Part shown: positions 50,746-50,922 of the stretch, piece after piece
Layout of the letters: the number at the start of each line of letters is the position of its first letter
Position numbering within the stretch: position 1 is the stretch's first letter
Program-made: the position numbers and the translations under genes
The notes under the pieces: generated by a model
Databases searched by the model: none
The model's input: the letters and a program-made list of their open reading frames with translations, nothing else
Told to the model about the DNA's origin: nothing
NCBI GenBank assembly: GCA_016838885.1
Contig: JAEKNW010000224.1
Coordinates: forward strand, 1 to 50,922
Reading direction: 5' to 3'
DNA: 50,922 nucleotides
From: Candidatus Cloacimonadota bacterium
GTDB lineage: Bacteria; Cloacimonadota; Cloacimonadia; Cloacimonadales; JAFGVF01

Positions 50746-50922
50746 ATGAAATTAACAGTAATAGGAACAGGATATGTCGGATTAGTAACTGGAACATGTT
50801 TCGCCGAGATGGGAAACAGTGTGATTTGTGTTGATAATGATAAAAGCAAGATCGATCTTTTAAACAAGGGTGGAATACCAATCTGGGAACCTGGTTTAGA
50901 AGATATGGTAAAAAACAACTCA
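50746..50922 (+). CDS. ugd: UDP-glucose 6-dehydrogenase, 5' part only
   Basis: Only the first 59 codons lie in the window, so the ORF track misses it. The translation opens [20 protein letters not shown], the NAD-binding start of Ugd, and continues [10 protein letters not shown] and [12 protein letters not shown], both standard for UDP-glucose dehydrogenases that make UDP-glucuronic acid. ATG 50746 with GAGG six bases upstream. It differs clearly from the dehydrogenase at 15363 and is closer to the classical enzyme. The minus-strand ORF at 50733-50918 is its shadow. Confidence 0.93.
   Translation, partial: MKLTVIGTGYVGLVTGTCFAEMGNSVICVDNDKSKIDLLNKGGIPIWEPGLEDMVKNNS

Noticed and set aside
1-50922. 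tRNA, rRNA, transposase or integrase genes
   Set aside because: I looked for cloverleaf-like GGTTCGAATC arms, rRNA motifs and DDE or tyrosine-recombinase proteins and saw none; the cassettes carry no recognisable mobility enzyme of their own.

Overview
The window is a strongly AT-rich bacterial chromosome segment (by eye about one third G+C). Every protein gene I accept lies on the + strand. Almost all of it is one large surface-polysaccharide (O-antigen or capsule) locus, entered at the dTDP-sugar gene rfbB and leaving the window inside a UDP-glucose dehydrogenase gene. Clear GGAG-type ribosome sites, low GC, dispersed CAC-rich repeats and scattered GxxExxY and four-helix-bundle (S23) genes remind me of Candidatus Cloacimonadota or a similar uncultured lineage. 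That placement is a low-confidence impression; there is no rRNA or marker gene here to test it.

Layout. 0-2 kb: a stack of degenerate repeats, rfbB, then an S23 gene between inverted repeat arrays. 2.4-4.0 kb: a two-gene island, an AAA/OLD-like ATPase overlapping a small protein with a possible PD-(D/E)XK motif, which looks like a defence module. 4.3-14.2 kb: a tightly packed acyl-activation module (two CitE-like lyases, two CapK-like adenylate-forming enzymes, CapA, a flippase-like membrane protein, a GT2 glycosyltransferase, a NeuD-like acyltransferase, a LUD protein and an ATP-grasp ligase). 14.5-17.2 kb: a nucleotide-sugar dehydrogenase between two GxxExxY genes. 17.3-31.2 kb: a beta-helix lipoprotein; genes for a dTDP-4-amino-2,4,6-trideoxyhexose (rfbA, 2,3-dehydratase, 3-ketoreductase, 4-aminotransferase, with the upstream rfbB); a Wzx-like flippase; a pyruvyl transferase with its usual F420-beta-like partner; and a nucleotidyltransferase/FAD oxidase/epimerase trio. 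31.3-38.6 kb: another GxxExxY gene, a LegC-like aminotransferase carrying a hexanucleotide microsatellite, a second S23 gene, GNAT and FemAB-like transferases, glycosyltransferases and a Wzy-like polymerase. 38.6-43.0 kb: capE-capF-capG for UDP-N-acetyl-L-fucosamine, split by repeats and a GxxExxY gene. 43-50.9 kb: glycosyltransferases, a sugar-transfer ATP-grasp protein, a second CapK pair, a hexapeptide acyltransferase, a DUF354 protein and the start of ugd.

Together these genes would make at least two unusual activated sugars plus uronic acids, decorate them with acyl, pyruvyl or amino-acid groups, assemble repeat units with about six glycosyltransferases, and flip and polymerise them by a Wzx/Wzy route.

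The feature that annotation alone does not explain is the repeat system. Six small codirectional genes (four GxxExxY, two S23) sit at gene junctions. Most are flanked by inverted repeats whose sequence 'word' matches within a locus but differs between loci. The same kind of inverted pair also occurs without a gene (capE-capF). A separate 44-47 nt element with a conserved core and a variable-loop hairpin occurs three times. Two conserved enzymes (LegC-like and CapG) carry in-frame repeat insertions.
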